Shown here: piece after piece, positions 1 to 10,837 of the stretch
Layout: every line of letters starts with the position of its first letter
How positions within the stretch are numbered: position 1 is the stretch's first letter
Source of the DNA: Pogonophryne albipinna
Lineage: Eukaryota > Chordata > Actinopteri > Perciformes > Artedidraconidae
DNA: 64,000 nt
Direction of reading: 5' to 3'
Assembly: GCA_028583405.1 (NCBI GenBank)
Contig: CM053249.1
Span: 34,601,586-34,665,585, forward strand
The notes under the pieces: generated by a model
The model's database searches: none
Seen by the model: only the letters and a program-made list of their open reading frames with translations
Told to the model about the DNA's origin: nothing
Position numbers and translations under genes: made by a program

Positions 1-3000
1 AAGTGGATTCTAGCAGTTACCGGAAGCCAGTGAAGGGAGCGGAGGAGCGGAGTGGTGTGGGAAAATTTTGGAAGGTTGAAGACCAGACGAGCCGCTGCAT
101 TCTGGGTGAGCTGCAGAGGTCGGATGGCACATGCAGGTAGACCAGCCAGGAGGGAGTTGCAGTAGTCTAGGCGTGAGGTGACGAGAGCCTGGACCAGAAC
201 CTGCGTGGCTTTCTGGGTCAGCTGGGGACGTATCTTCCTGATGTTGTAAAGCGTGTATCTGCAGCAACGGGTTGTAGCAGCGATGTTTGCAGTGAAGGAC
301 AGGTTGTTATCTAGGGTCACACCCAGATTCCTTGCAGTCTGAGTCGGGGAAACAACAGAGGTGCCGATGTTGATCGTCAGGTCAAGAGTGGGACAATCTT
401 TTCCCGGAAGGAAAAGCAGTTCAGTCTTGTCAAGGTTGAGCTTGAGGTGATGAGCAGACATCCACTGAGAGATGTCAGCTAGACAAGCAGAGATGCGTGC
501 GACGACCTGGGTCTCTGAGCGGGGAAAGGACATAATTAATTGGGTGTCGTCAGCGTAGCAGTGGTATGAAAAACCATGCGGGCTAATGACTGATCCGAGC
601 GAGTATGTGTACAGGGAGAAGAGGAGGGGACCAAGAACAGAGCCCTGAGGGACCCCTGTAGTTAATTGACAAGGGTCGGACTCGGACCCTCTCCAAGTTA
701 CCCTGTAGGTACGGTCTTTGAGGTATGAGGTGAGGAGGGAAAGTGCAGAGCCTGAAACTCCAAGTTCTTGGAGAGTGCGAAGGAGGATCTGATGGTTCAC
801 CATGTCGAATGCAGCAGACAGGTCCAACAGGATGATGACAGAGGAGAGGGATGCTGCTTTGGCAGTGTGCAGTTCCTCAGTGACAGCAATGAGAGCAGTT
901 TCTGTGGAGTGACCTGCCTTGAAACCAGACTGGTGCGGATCCAGAAGGTTGTTCTGATGGAGATAACAGGAGAGTTGTTTAAAGACTGTTATGGAAATCT
1001 TAGACCCAGTCAATACGGTGGAGATACACAAGTCAGAGTGATCAACAAATAAATGGTGAAACAAACAGAGTTGTCTTTCTGGTTATTTATTTGAATATAT
1101 TCAAAGACACAGGTCTCACAGAGTATAGGATAGTCTGCAGGAGTGTGCGCAGATATAATAAAATAGCAAAGCTTATATACAGGAAGGGCGGGAAGCTCAG
1201 AATATCTGTCTTCACACGGTCTCATATTGTTATTAGACACCTGTCCTTGAGCTCAGAATAGGGAGACTTTGGTTAAAGAGGAGTAGCCTCAACATAGTCT
1301 GCCAAATCAGCTGTGTGGCCTTGAAGCGCTTGGGAATAAAAACCCACATTAGAGTATGAGAAGAAAACAGCACATCTCAGGAAATGATATAGGTGTTTTA
1401 GACAATGTTATGAGAAGCATTTGGTTTAGCATATAAGGTAACATAAGACATATAAGGTGAAATATGAAATTTCCACTACAAGACAGCGCGTTCAAGTGTT
1501 TTAGACAGGAACGGAGGAGAGAGACAGGCCTGTAGTTTATAACATCAGACGGGTTGAGAGTGGGTTTCTTTAGGAGAGGGATTACTCTTGCCTCCTTAAG
1601 ACTATTTGGAAAGTGACCAGAAGTTAGAGAAGTGTTGATGAAATGGGTGAGAAACGTAGAATATCAGGAGCGATAGTCTGAAGGAGGTTTGAAGGGATAG
1701 GGTCCAGAGGACAGGTGGTAGGGCGGGCAGAGTTAATGAGGGTAAGAACCTCACTTGGAGAGAGAGGGGAAAAGGAGGTTAGTGTGTGGGTGGAAGGAGG
1801 GTCTGGTGACCCAGCGGTGAGTAAAGGTGAGTCAGAAAAAGAAGAGCGAATATCATCAACCTTTTTTTCAAAGTGGTTAACAAAGTCGCTTGACAGAAGT
1901 GAGGAGGGGGAGGGGCTTTGGGAGGGTCCAAGAGGGTGGAGAAGATGGAAAATAGTTTTTTGGGATTGGAATAGGAAGATTGGATCTTATCTTGAAAGAA
2001 AGTGCTTTTTGCCTGAGAGATCGAAGCAGAGAGGAGAGGAGAGCCTGATAGGTTAGGAGGTCGTCATGGTGTTTGGATTTCCACCGTTTCCGCTCTGCTG
2101 CCCTAAGGACGGTTCTATTAGCACGCAGTGCGTCATTTAGCTAGGGAGCAGGAGGGGACTGACGAGCCTGCCGAGATGTGAGAGGACAGAGAGAGTCCAG
2201 AGAGGATGAGAGAGTACAGAGGAGAGTTTCTGCAGCAGAGTTTGGAGGCAGGAGTTGGAACGAGTCAGAGGAAGGGAGGGCTGAGAGAACCGATGAGGCA
2301 AAGGTAGAGGGGGAGAGGGAACGAAGGTTACGGCGGACAGGTGCAGGATGAGAAGAGATTAGTTTGTTATGTTTGGAAAGGGGTAGAGAGAATGAAATGA
2401 AGAAGTGATCGGATGTGTGGAGCGGGTTTACAGAGAGGTTAGAAGTAGTGCAGTTCCTTGAGAATATGAGATCAAGGACATTGCCAGCTTTATGAGTTGG
2501 TGGGGATGGAGACATTGAGAAAGCAAAGGAGGTTAACAGAGATGTTAGTTCAGATATCTTCCCTGTCTGGAGGTTGAAGTCTCCGAGAAGTACAGCGGGA
2601 GGGCCAGTTTCAGGGATGTGTGAGAGGAGATTATCTAATTCCTCCAAGAAGTCTCCCAAGGCGCCTGGTGGACGGTAGAGAACAACAATGGTTAATTGTA
2701 TAGGATGGGTTACTGTGACGGCATGGAATTCAAAGGTGGAAGGAGTGAAGTTAGGTAGCTTGAAGAGGGAAAAGCTCCATTTGGGAGAGAGCAGGAGATC
2801 AGTGCCACCTCCTCTGCCAGTGGCTCTGGGTGTATGGGAGAAGGAATATGCTGTGGAGAGAGCTGCTGGGGTGGATGTGTTGAATGGAGTAATCCAGGTC
2901 TCAGTGAGAGCAAGGAAATCCAGAGACTGCAGGGAAGCGTAGCCAGAGATGAAGTCAGCCTTAGGAACAGCTGACTGGCAGTTCCACAGGCCACCTGAAA

Positions 3001-3175
3001 CTAGATGTTCGATCTCAGTGGAGCATGTGGGATAGACGAGAGCAGGCCGGTTATAGCGATTAGGAGATACACGGGGCCAGCGATGATTGCGAGAAGACAC
3101 GTGAACAGGAATGGAGAAAATACACATGATTATAGCATGAGGGGCTAGAAAACTAAATAAAATAAAATAAAACAC
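1..3175 (-). pseudogene. LINE-A: decayed L2/CR1-group non-LTR retrotransposon ORF2
   Basis: Minus-strand ORF2 of a non-LTR retrotransposon, which would encode an endonuclease/reverse transcriptase that nicks DNA and copies its own RNA at the target. The longest open piece (3175 down to 2141) is an APE-type endonuclease: LTETW, YRPPG, LLGDFN, LDLIF and SDH blocks appear in the right order. It ends at a TAG where related elements have a Trp codon (PAP-stop-LND). Further downstream, out of frame, come a linker and RT with a QGS-LGP block (about 630-660) and CYADDTQL (about 545-565), then the usual C-terminal region down to position 1, where the window cuts it. A solo LTR interrupts RT at 987-1480. 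Multiple stops and frameshifts make it non-functional. Assignment to L2/CR1 rather than another Jockey-group clade is from motif style only. Confidence 0.85.
987..1480. mobile_element. Solo LTR inserted in LINE-A
   Basis: A 494-bp block begins TGTTATGGAAAT and ends ATTTCCACTACA, giving TG...CA termini with a 12-bp imperfect inverted repeat. It is flanked by agac on both sides (983-986 and 1481-1484), and removing it reunites the LINE-A sequence. There is no internal region, so it is a solo LTR left by LTR-LTR recombination. Read on the minus strand its start (TGTAGTGGAAAT) resembles the start of the ERV LTR at 26027 (TGTAGTGAAAT), so it is probably a related retrovirus-like family, most likely in minus orientation. 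Confidence 0.8.
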
Positions 3176-3745
3176 CAGCGTAATTAGCTCAATCAGAGGA
3201 GGATTTGCCTCCTCTTTGCCACCCGCGGGACTCCAATGTCTGACGCTGAAGCTGACGCTCCAGGAAAGAGCTATCTAAAATGGACGCCTGATTGCTGAGT
3301 TCTCACAGCTGTGGGGCCACGCCCCTCTAATTAGTTAACTCTCTACAGCTGATGGGCGACAGCAGAGTGTCCCTGCCTATATTGTAATGCAGGGTTGAGT
3401 GCCCCACTGAAACCTGTGTAACAGGTTCACTTTGAGCAGATCTGAGATTTAAAATCTCTCAAAAGCGCCGTTTTAGCTACAATAACTACAGAACAATTAT
3501 ACAGAGTAGAATAAATGAAACAGAGAAGTCTAATTAAACAAGAATATAACTTACAGTGGTTGCTGCGTCAATAGGTAGTGTCGTCACCCGGTCTTGATGC
3601 ACACTGAGTTCTTCAGAATTTAAATGCGGTATTTAAGTGCTTTTTAGCTGAAAGATGGGCAAGTCACGCTGTTGTAGAGTGTCCCTGCCTATATTATAAT
3701 GCAGGGTTGAGTGCCCCACTGAAACCTGTGTAACAGTATCTTGGT
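3176..3745. repeat. Direct repeat of about 60 bp spaced about 305 bp, next to the LINE-A 5' end
   Basis: A segment around 3369-3431 (reading gtgtccctgcctatatt onward to gaaacctgtgtaacag) is repeated with one or two changes around 3679-3735. The intervening sequence is non-coding. Because it lies directly upstream of the LINE-A ORF2 in that element's orientation, it could be duplicated promoter monomers of its 5' UTR, or a separate small element. No ORF was recognised. Confidence 0.6.
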
Positions 3746-4600
3746 TTCAAAAATGTTTAAGGTTTTGCATACATAAAAAAGTGTATCTTACAGTTCCTTT
3801 GTGAGAGAATTACACACAAATCTGCCGAGTGTCAGTAAAAAAGTGTTAAAATCACAAACTTACCTTTTAGAGAAACAGTCTTTAAGAAAAAATATAATCA
3901 GACAATGTACTTCATTTCTAGTTTTAAGGTTTTGCATACCTCAAAGTGTGTCTAAAGTATCTTGGCAAGAGAAAAAAGTCAAAATCTGCCTAGGCCATTA
4001 AAAAGAAACCGAATTCCTTACAAAGTACTTCATATTCTACCAGTTGTTAAGTGTTGCATACATCAAAGTGTGTCTAAAAGTATCTTAGTAACACGAGAAA
4101 AGAGAAAAAAAGCCCAAATCTGCCTAATGTCAGTAAATAAGTGTTAAAATCACAAACTTGCCTTATAGAGTCACAGTCTTTAAGAAAAATAAAAGTTTTA
4201 CACAGTGACTGACATTCTGTATGGGGGTTTAACACCTGAGCTGCTGCAGGGGGGCGTTGAAAAGGGGATGAGTATGTCTGGCTCTCGGAGGGATGGTGTG
4301 TTAAGAGTCACAGTCTTAAAGAAAATCTGTTTAAAAAAAGTACTTTCTACCAGTTGTAAAGTTGTCATAAAACTCTATCCAGAAAGTAAGAGAAAGACAA
4401 CGAGATAAAAAAAGCTAAATCTGCCTAGTGTCAGTAAAAAAGTGTTAAATCACAAACTTGCCTTTTAGAGTCACATTCTTAAATAACATCTATTTAGACG
4501 AAGTATTTCATTTTTCTAGTTTTAACTTTTTGCATACATAAACGTGTATCTTACAGTTCCTTTGTGAGAGAATCTTCCTTATAGTTAATAACGTAATTAA
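3746..4600. repeat. Degenerate AT-rich tandem repeat, period about 300 bp
   Basis: The string cacaaactt(a/g)cctt(t/a)tagag, followed by an agtctttaag-like tail, recurs at about 3851, 4150 and 4450, an exact 300-bp spacing. A second module (tgcatac..tcaaagtgtgtctaaa) recurs near 3935 and 4055, with shorter forms near 3768 and 4523. No protein is recognisable; the small ORFs here are chance frames. Confidence 0.65.
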
Positions 4601-4960
4601 ACAATAAAAAAGACACGATCAAGGGGGCATTAAGATCTTTAAACTATTAATACCCTCTTCAAAGAGACTTCCTTGTAATTAATACAATTATTAAAACATT
4701 AGTTCACAAGCCATACAACTAAAGAGAACATCCAGTTCACAAGTCATACAATTTCAAAAAGAACATCCTTGGTTTACTTCATAAGGGCTTTTAAAGTTGT
4801 GTGAAGTAATTAAACATTAAAAATACAATATGAGGGGGTCATTAAGATCTTTTAAATTATTATTACCCCTCTTCATAAAAGAGACTTCCTTATAGTTAAT
4901 AAAGTAATTACACATTAGTTCACAAGCCATACAACTTAAAAAAAAATCTTTAGTTAACAC
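4601..4960. repeat. Duplicated AT-rich block, about 215-bp period
   Basis: The block (ca)ttaagatctttaaa, then ttacccctcttc, then gagacttcctta and ttcacaagccatacaac occurs at about 4626-4715 and again at about 4846-4935. It looks like decayed tandem duplication. No coding potential was recognised. Confidence 0.55.
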
Positions 4961-5029
4961 AAATCATATTAAAAAACTAATCTAATTTAGAGAGGACAAA
5001 TAAAGGTTTTAGGTGAATTAGTGAGTGAA

Positions 5030-5210
5030 AATTAATGGCTTTTTATTTAGTTTGAGCGTATTTATTTTTAAAACTAACTCCACCCCCCCCTATCTTTCTG
5101 GCATAGGATAACAGCAAAATCAGGGGGTGACAGGAGGGGGGAGAGAAAGCGGGGGAGAAGAAGGGGTGTGAGGGGGGCGGGTGGAGACAGTCTCACACTT
5201 CCAGACTCCT
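5030..5210. repeat. Dispersed repeat, left-hand relative of the 41.5-42.1 kb repeat
   Basis: It contains ggctttttatttag, aactccacccccccc, tatctttctggc, the gggggtgacaggaggggg-type G-rich run and gacagtctcacac in the same order as two copies at 41497-41670 and 41900-42075. The similarity is patchy but collinear over about 170 bp. It sits immediately outside the ACCCAGC element, while its relatives sit immediately outside LINE-B on the other side. Confidence 0.6.
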
Positions 5211-5849
5211 TTCTTCATGCACTCTAAAAAATGCTGGGTTATTTCTATAAACACATTGCTGGGTTGATTTGTCTGGGTCATAATTATGGGTTATTTGAGT
5301 ACTGTAAACACACTGGTGGGTTGTTCATGCTGGGTCAAATGGGTTATTAGGGCTTCAATTGCAGTTAAACACCTGCCTGGGTTATTTTTAACCCAGAGGT
5401 TGCTTTATTCATTTTCCCACTTCTGAATCATTCTGGAACCATCTTTTTGTCATTTCTCACAACACAAGGTATGTAACCTATATTTTATCACTATATTTTA
5501 CCTATATTTATATAATTATACAATTCTGTAACTTATTGAATCACTAGTAAGTGATTTTGCAAAACCACTAATCAGCCAGTGATTTCACAGAATTACCAGT
5601 GTTTTCACACTGTAAGACCGAACATTACAAGCTTGTGAAAGAAAATGGATTGTTTTAACTCAAACATTTAAAAAAGTTAATTCACCGCTAATTTTCTGAT
5701 GACTTTGAACTGATTTTTAATATTGTGTATACAGTGTTCAACCACTTTGGGTCATATTGGTAATAGTACTCAAACATTTTTACTGAATCTGTCTGACGCT
5801 GGTCTGACGTCATCACGTATGTGCTCCGCACCCGACGTGCCTAGACGTT

Positions 5850-5940
5850 CTATCAATCCAATCCAATCCACTTTATTTATATAGCACAGTTTAAAAACAG
5901 AGGGTTTGCCAAAGTGCTTCACAATGAACATAACATCACA
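5850..5940 (-). mobile_element. 3' tail fragment of a fish LINE
   Basis: The run ccaatccaatccactttatttatatagcac, then gtttgccaaagtgcttcacaat, is the familiar 3'-UTR end of fish LINEs read on the complementary strand. It resembles the 3' end of LINE-B at 19545-19610 (tttatttatatagcaa, aaagtgctttaca). Only the tail is present, as expected of a 5'-truncated insertion. Confidence 0.55.
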
Positions 5941-6294
5941 CATGCCTTCACCACATGCTTCACCAGAGTCTGCCATTAGCTCCTCGCCTCTGTTGAAATT
6001 GCTCAGACTTTTAAGAATACTTTGCCCACCGTGCTCTCACTGCCGGAATCGTGATCCTTTTTTTTTGGCCGCACTACTCTGGTGAGTTACGTCTTGCCTT
6101 TGCACAGTATTTAAATGATGTGTTATTCATTTCTGCATCTAATGCACTTTGTGTCGCATGGTGTGTTAGTTTGATTTGAGCTCTTGTTAGCTAGCCTACA
6201 TGTAATATCTGCCTCACTTGAAAAATGATTTAACTTACGTGTAAGACATTATTTTTATATTGTTTTAAGTTATATCTCAAAGTGGAACGTTTGT

Positions 6295-6930
6295 GTTGCA
6301 AAAGTTTTCTGGAAAAGTCAAACCTAAAATGGTGGCAGGCGGCGCGTTTTCTTTCTTCTTTTTGTTACCGCATGTTTTATTAACTTAGAGGCATAGAGGA
6401 TTTACGTTCATTTGATCCACTACAATGTACCATAACCGTGCGTTCTGCATGTTTGTAAAAGCAAGCTAACTTGAAACACTAGACTATTCATTTTACAAGG
6501 TAATTTATACCCCCCAGCGTTTTCAAATACATGTAACTCAGCAAAGGTAATGATCGCACAGTGATGATACTAATACTTCTAGAATATGTGGAATTTCAGC
6601 TTTAATCTGATATCTTATCTTGGTTTTTAAATGTTAAGAAGCCCTGAGACAAAGTTTCGTGAACAAGAACCCCTCGGTACCGGCGGCTGCAGGATTTAAC
6701 AGATTAATAGTCTAGTGTTTCAAGTTAGCTTGCTTTTACAAACATGCAGAACGCACGGTTATGGTATAACGTTAGTGGATAAAATGAACGTAAATCCTCT
6801 ATGCCTCTAGTCTAAGTTAATAAAACATGCACAGACATGCATGCTGTAACAAAAAAAGAAGAAAAGAACGCCGTCTGCCGCCATTTTAGGTTCGAAAATA
6901 GTGTTTCTCATTTTGTGAAAACTTTGCAAC
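6295..6930. repeat. Large inverted repeat, arms about 190 bp
   Basis: The left arm (about 6295-6489) and right arm (about 6705-6930) are reverse complements over aacctaaaatggtggcag, tttttgttac, catgttttattaactta, aggcatagaggatttacg, cataaccgtgcgttctgcat, gcaagctaacttgaaacac and tagactatt, with small indels. The spacer is about 215 bp. The structure could fold as a hairpin and resembles a foldback element or a palindromic MITE inside the ACCCAGC unit. No ORF. Confidence 0.8.
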
Positions 6931-7084
6931 CCAGCTAACCTTCAATGTTTTTTCTCTGAAGGAAACTGAAGCAACTGGCAGATATATGGCTTCTTCAATC
7001 TGGTAAGCCTCACAGTGGAGAAACTGTGACGCGCTGGGGGTGGGGTGCGAGTGGAGCCTTGCAGCGGCGCAACTGTGGCATGCT

Positions 7085-7430
7085 TACGGCCCCTACATAC
7101 ACACACGGCAGCGGGCTTGTCTGAAGCTCGACCAACAACCACTCATATGAATATCCCGCCCAGGACACACAAGCACGCGGTTTGATTGGCTAGAGCTTGT
7201 ACTGGCATATGATTTGATTGTCACAATGCAGTTTGGCATAGCGTGATGTCACTCCATTCAAAGTGAATGGAGTGATGTTACGGCCCCTACACACGGCGGC
7301 GTGCATTGAGGCTTCTGCCCATTCACTTTGAATGGGGTGACGTCACGCTTAGCCGAACTGCATTGTGGGAGCAAAGCGTAGCTTTCATGTGATTGGTTGT
7401 TGGTCTAGCTTCAGACATGCCCGCCGGCAA
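7085..7430. repeat. Nested palindrome
   Basis: Outer arms: cgggcttgtctgaagct and gaccaacaacc (7111-7140) against ggttgttggtc and agcttcagacatgcccg (7395-7423). Inner arms: cacaatgcagtttggcat and gtgatgtcac (7222-7252) against gtgacgtcacgc and actgcattgtg (7337-7367). The inner arms also contain the self-palindrome ccattcaaagtgaatgg. Together these form a cruciform-capable block of about 350 bp. Confidence 0.75.
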
Positions 7431-7751
7431 GCGTCAACGCACGCCGCGTCCATGTTTATTCCACATGGTTACTAAAATGTGAATGAATATTTAGTGCTCA
7501 ATACTGAAATTATGTTAGATTTGTGTTGGTGCCTGTGAATATTGTTACGTTTTCCAATGGCTTGGAGATGCAAACTTTGTGCTGCTGTCTTTGATACAAG
7601 GGCAGAGTTACTTGAACATTATAACATTATTCCCTTGATTTAAAAGTGAATGCAGACTACCTTTGCCCTGCGGCGCAATGAGATCATCAATGATGAGCTA
7701 CCTGTTGGAGAGATCCTGGAACGCTGACCTGCCTTGAAAATGGAGTCACAG

Positions 7752-9207
7752 GTGAAAATATTTTATATTAACTATATAATTATTTTGTGTGCCTTTGTCA
7801 CTGATAACTTTGACATGTTTACTCAGATTTAGCATGTTATGTTTCTGTTTATCTCTGCTGCCTTCAGTCCACATATACATTGTACTGTGAATGAAATAGT
7901 CATTTTATATTTTGGCAGAGTTTCACAGGATAACAAACCTCAACCTGGAGAACCACTTATATGCGGAGTTGGATAGACATGTCCTCCATCTTCAGAGCCT
8001 GTTCAGAAAGAAGGCGGCAAGCAAAGGAAAGGAAACTGAAGTTCTGGATCAGCTATTCGACTATGACCTCCAGGTGAGTCGGTTATGCCTCTTGGTGTTT
8101 TATTCTCATACTAGAGTGGATTATCTTTGTCAAAATGTTAATCTCTTCAGTCATGGAAGAGCCCTTTCTTGTGATATCAATTGTTGTGTGGTTATACTGT
8201 TTAGCATCCAAAGTAAAACAAAGATGTTCTCACACTCAAGGAACAAGGTGACGTCCATGTCCGACATGCTGCTGTCCTCCGTGCTCTGCCTGCATATCTG
8301 CATGAAGATGACTCCACGTTTCTGAGGCTGTGGCATGTAAGTCAGCATAATAACTGTTTTCAATGTATGCGACAGATCATCAAAAAATATAGTTTTTTGT
8401 TACATTGTTTCAGGAGCTCTATCGCAGGAAGACAATTATTTGAATTTTTATAGTGAAAAAATTATAATAAATGATAGATTTAGTTATGAAAAGTATGAAC
8501 TGTCCTGGTGTCATCAAAGCTTGATTCTGTCACTGAGGTGTTGTTAATCAAACATTATCTCTTGTGTTGCTCACATCCCATTCAGATTCTAGTTCCAAGA
8601 TTTGAATATTGCCATAAGAATTGTAATTATTGTAAGGTATACAATGGACATGTTAATATAATCTCCCTTTACTTCAACACTTCAGAAGTGTTGAATATGA
8701 TTTCTACTTTAGGATTTATTTGAAATTAAGCTCTAGGTTTTAGTGTAAAAAATGGGCTCACGTGATTTAATAAAATACACAATCAAGAAAGGGCTTTCTT
8801 TCCTGCAGCATCAGTGTTCAATACAAAATAATCTCTAGTGTTCCCCATATTTTTTTGTATGTGTAGTAGGGAGAGATTATACTGTAAATATATATTCAGT
8901 TGCCAGTTTATTAGGTACAACTAGCTAATAGTAACAGTCTAATACAGTGATACAATAAATCCTACCCTTATGATGGTTATACATGTTTTTTTGTTGAAAG
9001 CATTTATGTCAACTGATTGGTTATTTTGGAGGCTGATGTTTCTGGTGCTGTAACATTATGTTGTGCAATGCTAATAGGCGTTTCCTTAAACCCACATTAT
9101 GCACAAAACATACGGTTATTTTATGTGATATGTCACTGATGTATTTTTCAGAAAACACATTTCTGAGATAGCCAATTTGGGTAACATTTATCTGTTCTTG
9201 TCATCAG
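7752..9207 (+). other. Introns of the SAMD3-like pseudogene
   Basis: The stretches 7752-7920, 8074-8224 and 8338-9207 have canonical splice edges where they meet the exons (gtgaaa, gtgagt and gtaagt donors; cag acceptors). The largest one (about 870 bp) is AT-rich and holds nothing else recognisable. Confidence 0.5.
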
Positions 9208-9409
9208 GTGGAGCAGTCTGATGATCCAGACACAGAGGACATCGCGGTCGGACTTCTCATGATCAGTGCCAGGTCAACAGATACCACGCTCTTCTGCGCA
9301 GAGAGGATCGCTGTTGTCATTGAGGGTAACGGAGTTATCGAACTCCCCACACTGGCTGACGCATTCATCCTGCTTTTTGCACTGACCTTTGCCCTGCATC
9401 TGAGCTATA

Positions 9410-9616
9410 TGTGGCACCCCTGGGATGTGTGACCACATTGATATAATAAGGGTATTGAAAGATCACACACAGTGTTAGTCCTAAGGGTCATACATTTTGA
9501 GGTGTGATAATTTGGATATTGAAAATATTGTGTTTTTTGAAGATGTTAAAGTTATCTTGAATAGGAACATGTGATTTCAAGTAAGTGTCGGGAGCCACTT
9601 TTGTTGTCGGGAAGCG
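9410..9616 (+). mobile_element. Residual extra LTR start plus 3'UTR of the Gypsy element
   Basis: Positions 9410-9448 repeat the first 39 bp of the Gypsy LTR (TGTGGCACCCCTGGG...). Positions 9449-9616 repeat the 168 bp that normally precede the 3' LTR (compare 17131-17297, two mismatches by eye). The host TSD tata lies outside this fragment (9406-9409), so it belongs to the original insertion. It reads as the remnant of a tandem LTR-internal-LTR-internal-LTR provirus after a large deletion. Confidence 0.75.
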
Positions 9617-10675
9617 TGTGGCACCCCTGGGATGTGTGACCACATTGATATAATAATTATTATTGTTTGGAGTTGGAATATGCCTTTGTTTTGTACATCT
9701 GTTATTTTCATTTCACTAACGGGGTCGATAGATGCAGTAAGTAGTGAGGCGGAACGTTTGTGTTCGATTCAATGGTTCCGGGGTACCGATTATAGCGACG
9801 GACATTCCCGGGTTTCCTCAGAAGTAATCTGGAAGGAAACTGAACACAACGTGTCCTCATTACTTCTGTCTCACCTGCACCATACAGGTTGGTAAACTGT
9901 GCATAAATCACAATGAATCCCCCATAAGGTTTGCGTAAATAATATGTAACGGCCCGCTAACAGTTAAAGACTTTGTAGCGCTGTTTACATGTGTAAAACC
10001 GTTAAATAATGTGTGTGTATTAGCCTAGCTTCCCGGTACGGCGCCATTTTGGGGACAACGTGATCTGACGCAGTAAGGATACAAGTTTGTCAGTATATCT
10101 GAAGGCTCCCGCACACTGAGTATTTACATACATGTATAATGATTGTGAATTTGTAATAAATATGTACTTTGTAAGGGTTATACGTTAGTTACTGTTGGTA
10201 AAACAGTAAGGTTGTTTGTTACACTTAAATATGTTTCAGTAATGCATTTTAGTGACCTGCCATTAATGGCAGAAGGTAAATAGTCAACATGAGAGGTTAG
10301 AGGGGTCATGAAATACTACATTTAAGTGAAAGTAAAAGAAGAGTAGTATTATATACAGGTTAATACTGTATACAAATGTATTTAACGTACAACAGATTTT
10401 ATTGAATGTGAAATTCAATTTGACATGTGTTTATCACATAAAAGAGTAACATACAGACAGAGTGAAGGTATGTGAATGGTTATTGAGGAATGTAAGTCGA
10501 AACTGAAATGCATAAGATAATGAATATGTTTATATGATTTTGTGTAATAAAACAACCTCAGGAGAAGTAATCTGGAAGGAAACTGAACACAACGTGTCCT
10601 CATTACTTCTGTCTCACCTGCACCATACAGGTATCATCACTGTTACTGTGGTCCTCATATCGGGGACCCGTAACA
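9617..10675 (+). mobile_element. Gypsy 5' LTR (functional copy)
   Basis: 1059 bp, TGTGGCACC...CCCGTAACA, matched by the 3' copy at 17298-18360 with about four substitutions and four 1-nt homopolymer indels. It contains a 70-bp internal direct repeat (9820-9889 and 10563-10632), each copy with a 9-bp perfect inverted repeat AGAAGTAAT/ATTACTTCT. An aataaa sits near 10547. Confidence 0.9.
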
Positions 10676-10680
10676 GTTCT

Positions 10681-10698
10681 TGGGGGATCGTCCGGGAT
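10681..10698 (+). promoter_or_regulatory. Gypsy primer binding site, tRNA-Pro type
   Basis: TGGGGGATCGTCCGGGAT lies 5 nt after the LTR end. It differs at one position from the classical proline-tRNA primer site (TGGGGGCTCGTCCGGGAT). This fixes the LTR 3' boundary and the plus-strand orientation. Confidence 0.8.
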
Positions 10699-10837
10699 CG
10701 GCGCCACCTACTGGTCGGGAGCTGATCCATTAATGACTTCTAGGACAATACCGGAGCAGAGAGCTGTAAGCTGGAGAGATGTGGAACCGTTGCTGAACTG
10801 AGTGATCCATCGTGAGTGAATTGGAAGAGCTGCTGTC

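Noticed and set aside
10..1052. Several plus- and minus-strand ORFs of 60-95 codons
   Set aside because: They are shadow frames of the LINE-A ORF2 or cross the solo LTR; no motif is present.
1715..2056. 113-codon plus-strand ORF rich in Glu and Arg
   Set aside because: It is antisense to the LINE-A endonuclease/RT linker; the composition follows from the purine-rich complement.
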